Source: an uncultured Sphingobium sp.
GTDB taxonomy: Bacteria; Pseudomonadota; Alphaproteobacteria; Sphingomonadales; Sphingomonadaceae
Assembly (NCBI GenBank): GCA_913773715.1
Contig: CAJYHD010000645.1
Location: 1 to 5,701, forward strand
Reading direction: 5' to 3'
DNA length: 5,701 nucleotides
The notes beneath the pieces are model-generated. The model did no database searches. It was not told the origin of the DNA and was given only the letters and a program-made list of their open reading frames with translations. The translations under genes and the position numbers were made by a program. Positions 5,068-5,701 of the stretch are shown here, piece after piece (within the stretch, counting starts at the first letter, position 1; the number at the start of each line of letters is the position of its first letter).

Positions 5068-5701
5068 TCACGCGTCCTTCAAGACGTAGAGGTGGACGCC
5101 GCCATAGATGGCCGAGCGGTCGCGGGCGGTGAAGCCAAGCGACGCGTCCGCGCGATAGTCCCAGCGATCCAGCACCGCGTCCGCCACGCGACCGGGCAGG
5201 ATGCTCGGCTCGCCGGCGGTGCGGAACAGCACGCGCGCACCGGGCTTTGCCGTCCGCGTGATTTGCGCCCAGAGCGCGTTCAACTGCGCGTCGTCCATCC
5301 AGTCCTGCGCATCGAGCAGGATATAGCGGTCGCAGGAAGCCGCGGGCTGGCTGGCGAGGAAATCGGTGAAGTTGACGTGCCGCACATCGACCCGCTCGGC
5401 GCGGTCACGCACGACTTCATGGTTTGCGGCCTGAAGATAGGGCGGCAATGGCCCCTCGCCCCCGGCATAGCCGCGTCCGAAGGCCTGCACCGCGAAATAA
5501 TTGTCCTTGAGGTCGAAGTCGCAGGCGAGCTTCTTGAGCCGCGCCTTCAGCACGTCATCCATGCGCGAATCCCCCGCCAGCGCCTCGAACTGCGCGGGCG
5601 GAATGCCGAGGCCGAAGAGCGAGGCGGGCTGGCTGGTGAGCCAGCGCACGAAGCCCTTGTCGAAGATCGGCGCCAGTTCTTGTTCGAAGATGGCGCGCTG
5701 T
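5068..5701 (-). CDS. btaA: BtaA, SAM:diacylglycerol 3-amino-3-carboxypropyltransferase (C-terminal half; cut by window edge)
   Basis: The last 210 residues are visible in one uninterrupted frame that continues past the right edge; the full family (DUF3419) has about 400-415. The enzyme transfers the 3-amino-3-carboxypropyl group of S-adenosylmethionine to diacylglycerol, the first step of DGTS betaine lipid synthesis at the cytoplasmic face of the inner membrane. Family features in order are FGLGIPPAQFEAL, DNYFAVQAFGRGY with LPPYLQ after it, DRYILLDAQDWMDD, a strand with GARVLFRTAGEPS, and DRSAIYGGVHLYVLKDA at the C-terminus. Methionine-type starts inside this part (for example the GTG at 5649) are internal and should not be taken as the gene start. 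It is the first gene of a btaAB operon. Phosphate control is known for such operons elsewhere, but the promoter lies outside the window and no Pho box could be checked. Confidence 0.92.
   Translation of the reverse strand, partial: QRAIFEQELAPIFDKGFVRWLTSQPASLFGLGIPPAQFEALAGDSRMDDVLKARLKKLACDFDLKDNYFAVQAFGRGYAGGEGPLPPYLQAANHEVVRDRAERVDVRHVNFTDFLASQPAASCDRYILLDAQDWMDDAQLNALWAQITRTAKPGARVLFRTAGEPSILPGRVADAVLDRWDYRADASLGFTARDRSAIYGGVHLYVLKDA

Noticed and set aside
4377..5132. 251-codon plus-strand frame opposite btaB
   Set aside because: It is a shadow of a well-supported methyltransferase gene; no motif is seen and it overlaps btaB completely.

Overview
The window is high-GC DNA. Its gene content and codon use point to an alphaproteobacterium, most likely a sphingomonad (Sphingomonas/Sphingobium/Novosphingobium type). 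That assignment is inferred from gene families and general look, not from a search. Five protein genes are clear, one small gene is probable, and both edges cut through genes.

Region by region: (1) 1-365, minus strand: the N-terminal part of an FAD-dependent oxidoreductase of the COG2509 type, running off the left edge. (2) 366-454: a short divergent intergenic region with a palindrome (ACGT-AA-ACGT core) overlapping a plausible promoter for the next gene. (3) 455-865, plus: a MerR-family regulator of the LiuR-like type that commonly sits beside acyl-CoA catabolism genes. (4) 913-2715, plus: a 600-residue acyl-CoA dehydrogenase of the large DmdC/PA0506-like family, probably co-transcribed with the regulator and followed by a strong terminator-like hairpin. 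(5) 2788-2940, minus: a probable 50-residue protein of unknown function with a good ribosome binding site. (6) 2941-3145: intergenic. (7) 3146-4432, plus: an APC-superfamily transporter closely resembling arginine/agmatine antiporter AdiC in its key residues. (8) 4422-5066, minus: btaB. (9) 5068-5701, minus: the C-terminal half of btaA, running off the right edge.

Two functional units stand out. The regulator and dehydrogenase form a compact acyl-CoA degradation unit that is probably autoregulated through the palindrome over its promoter; its inducer and substrate cannot be read from the sequence. The btaA-btaB pair makes the phosphorus-free betaine lipid diacylglyceryl-N,N,N-trimethylhomoserine (DGTS) from diacylglycerol and S-adenosylmethionine. 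BtaA transfers the 3-amino-3-carboxypropyl group and BtaB methylates the amine three times. In other bacteria this replaces phospholipids under phosphate limitation. The antiporter gene meets btaB tail to tail with an 11-base overlap, and a strong hairpin lies inside the end of btaB.

I see no mobile element, CRISPR array, tRNA or rRNA. I found no convincing wholly new system. The most useful leads are the betaine lipid operon in a probable sphingomonad, the small unknown protein, the operator-over-promoter arrangement with a possibly leaderless regulator mRNA, and the overlapping convergent gene ends.
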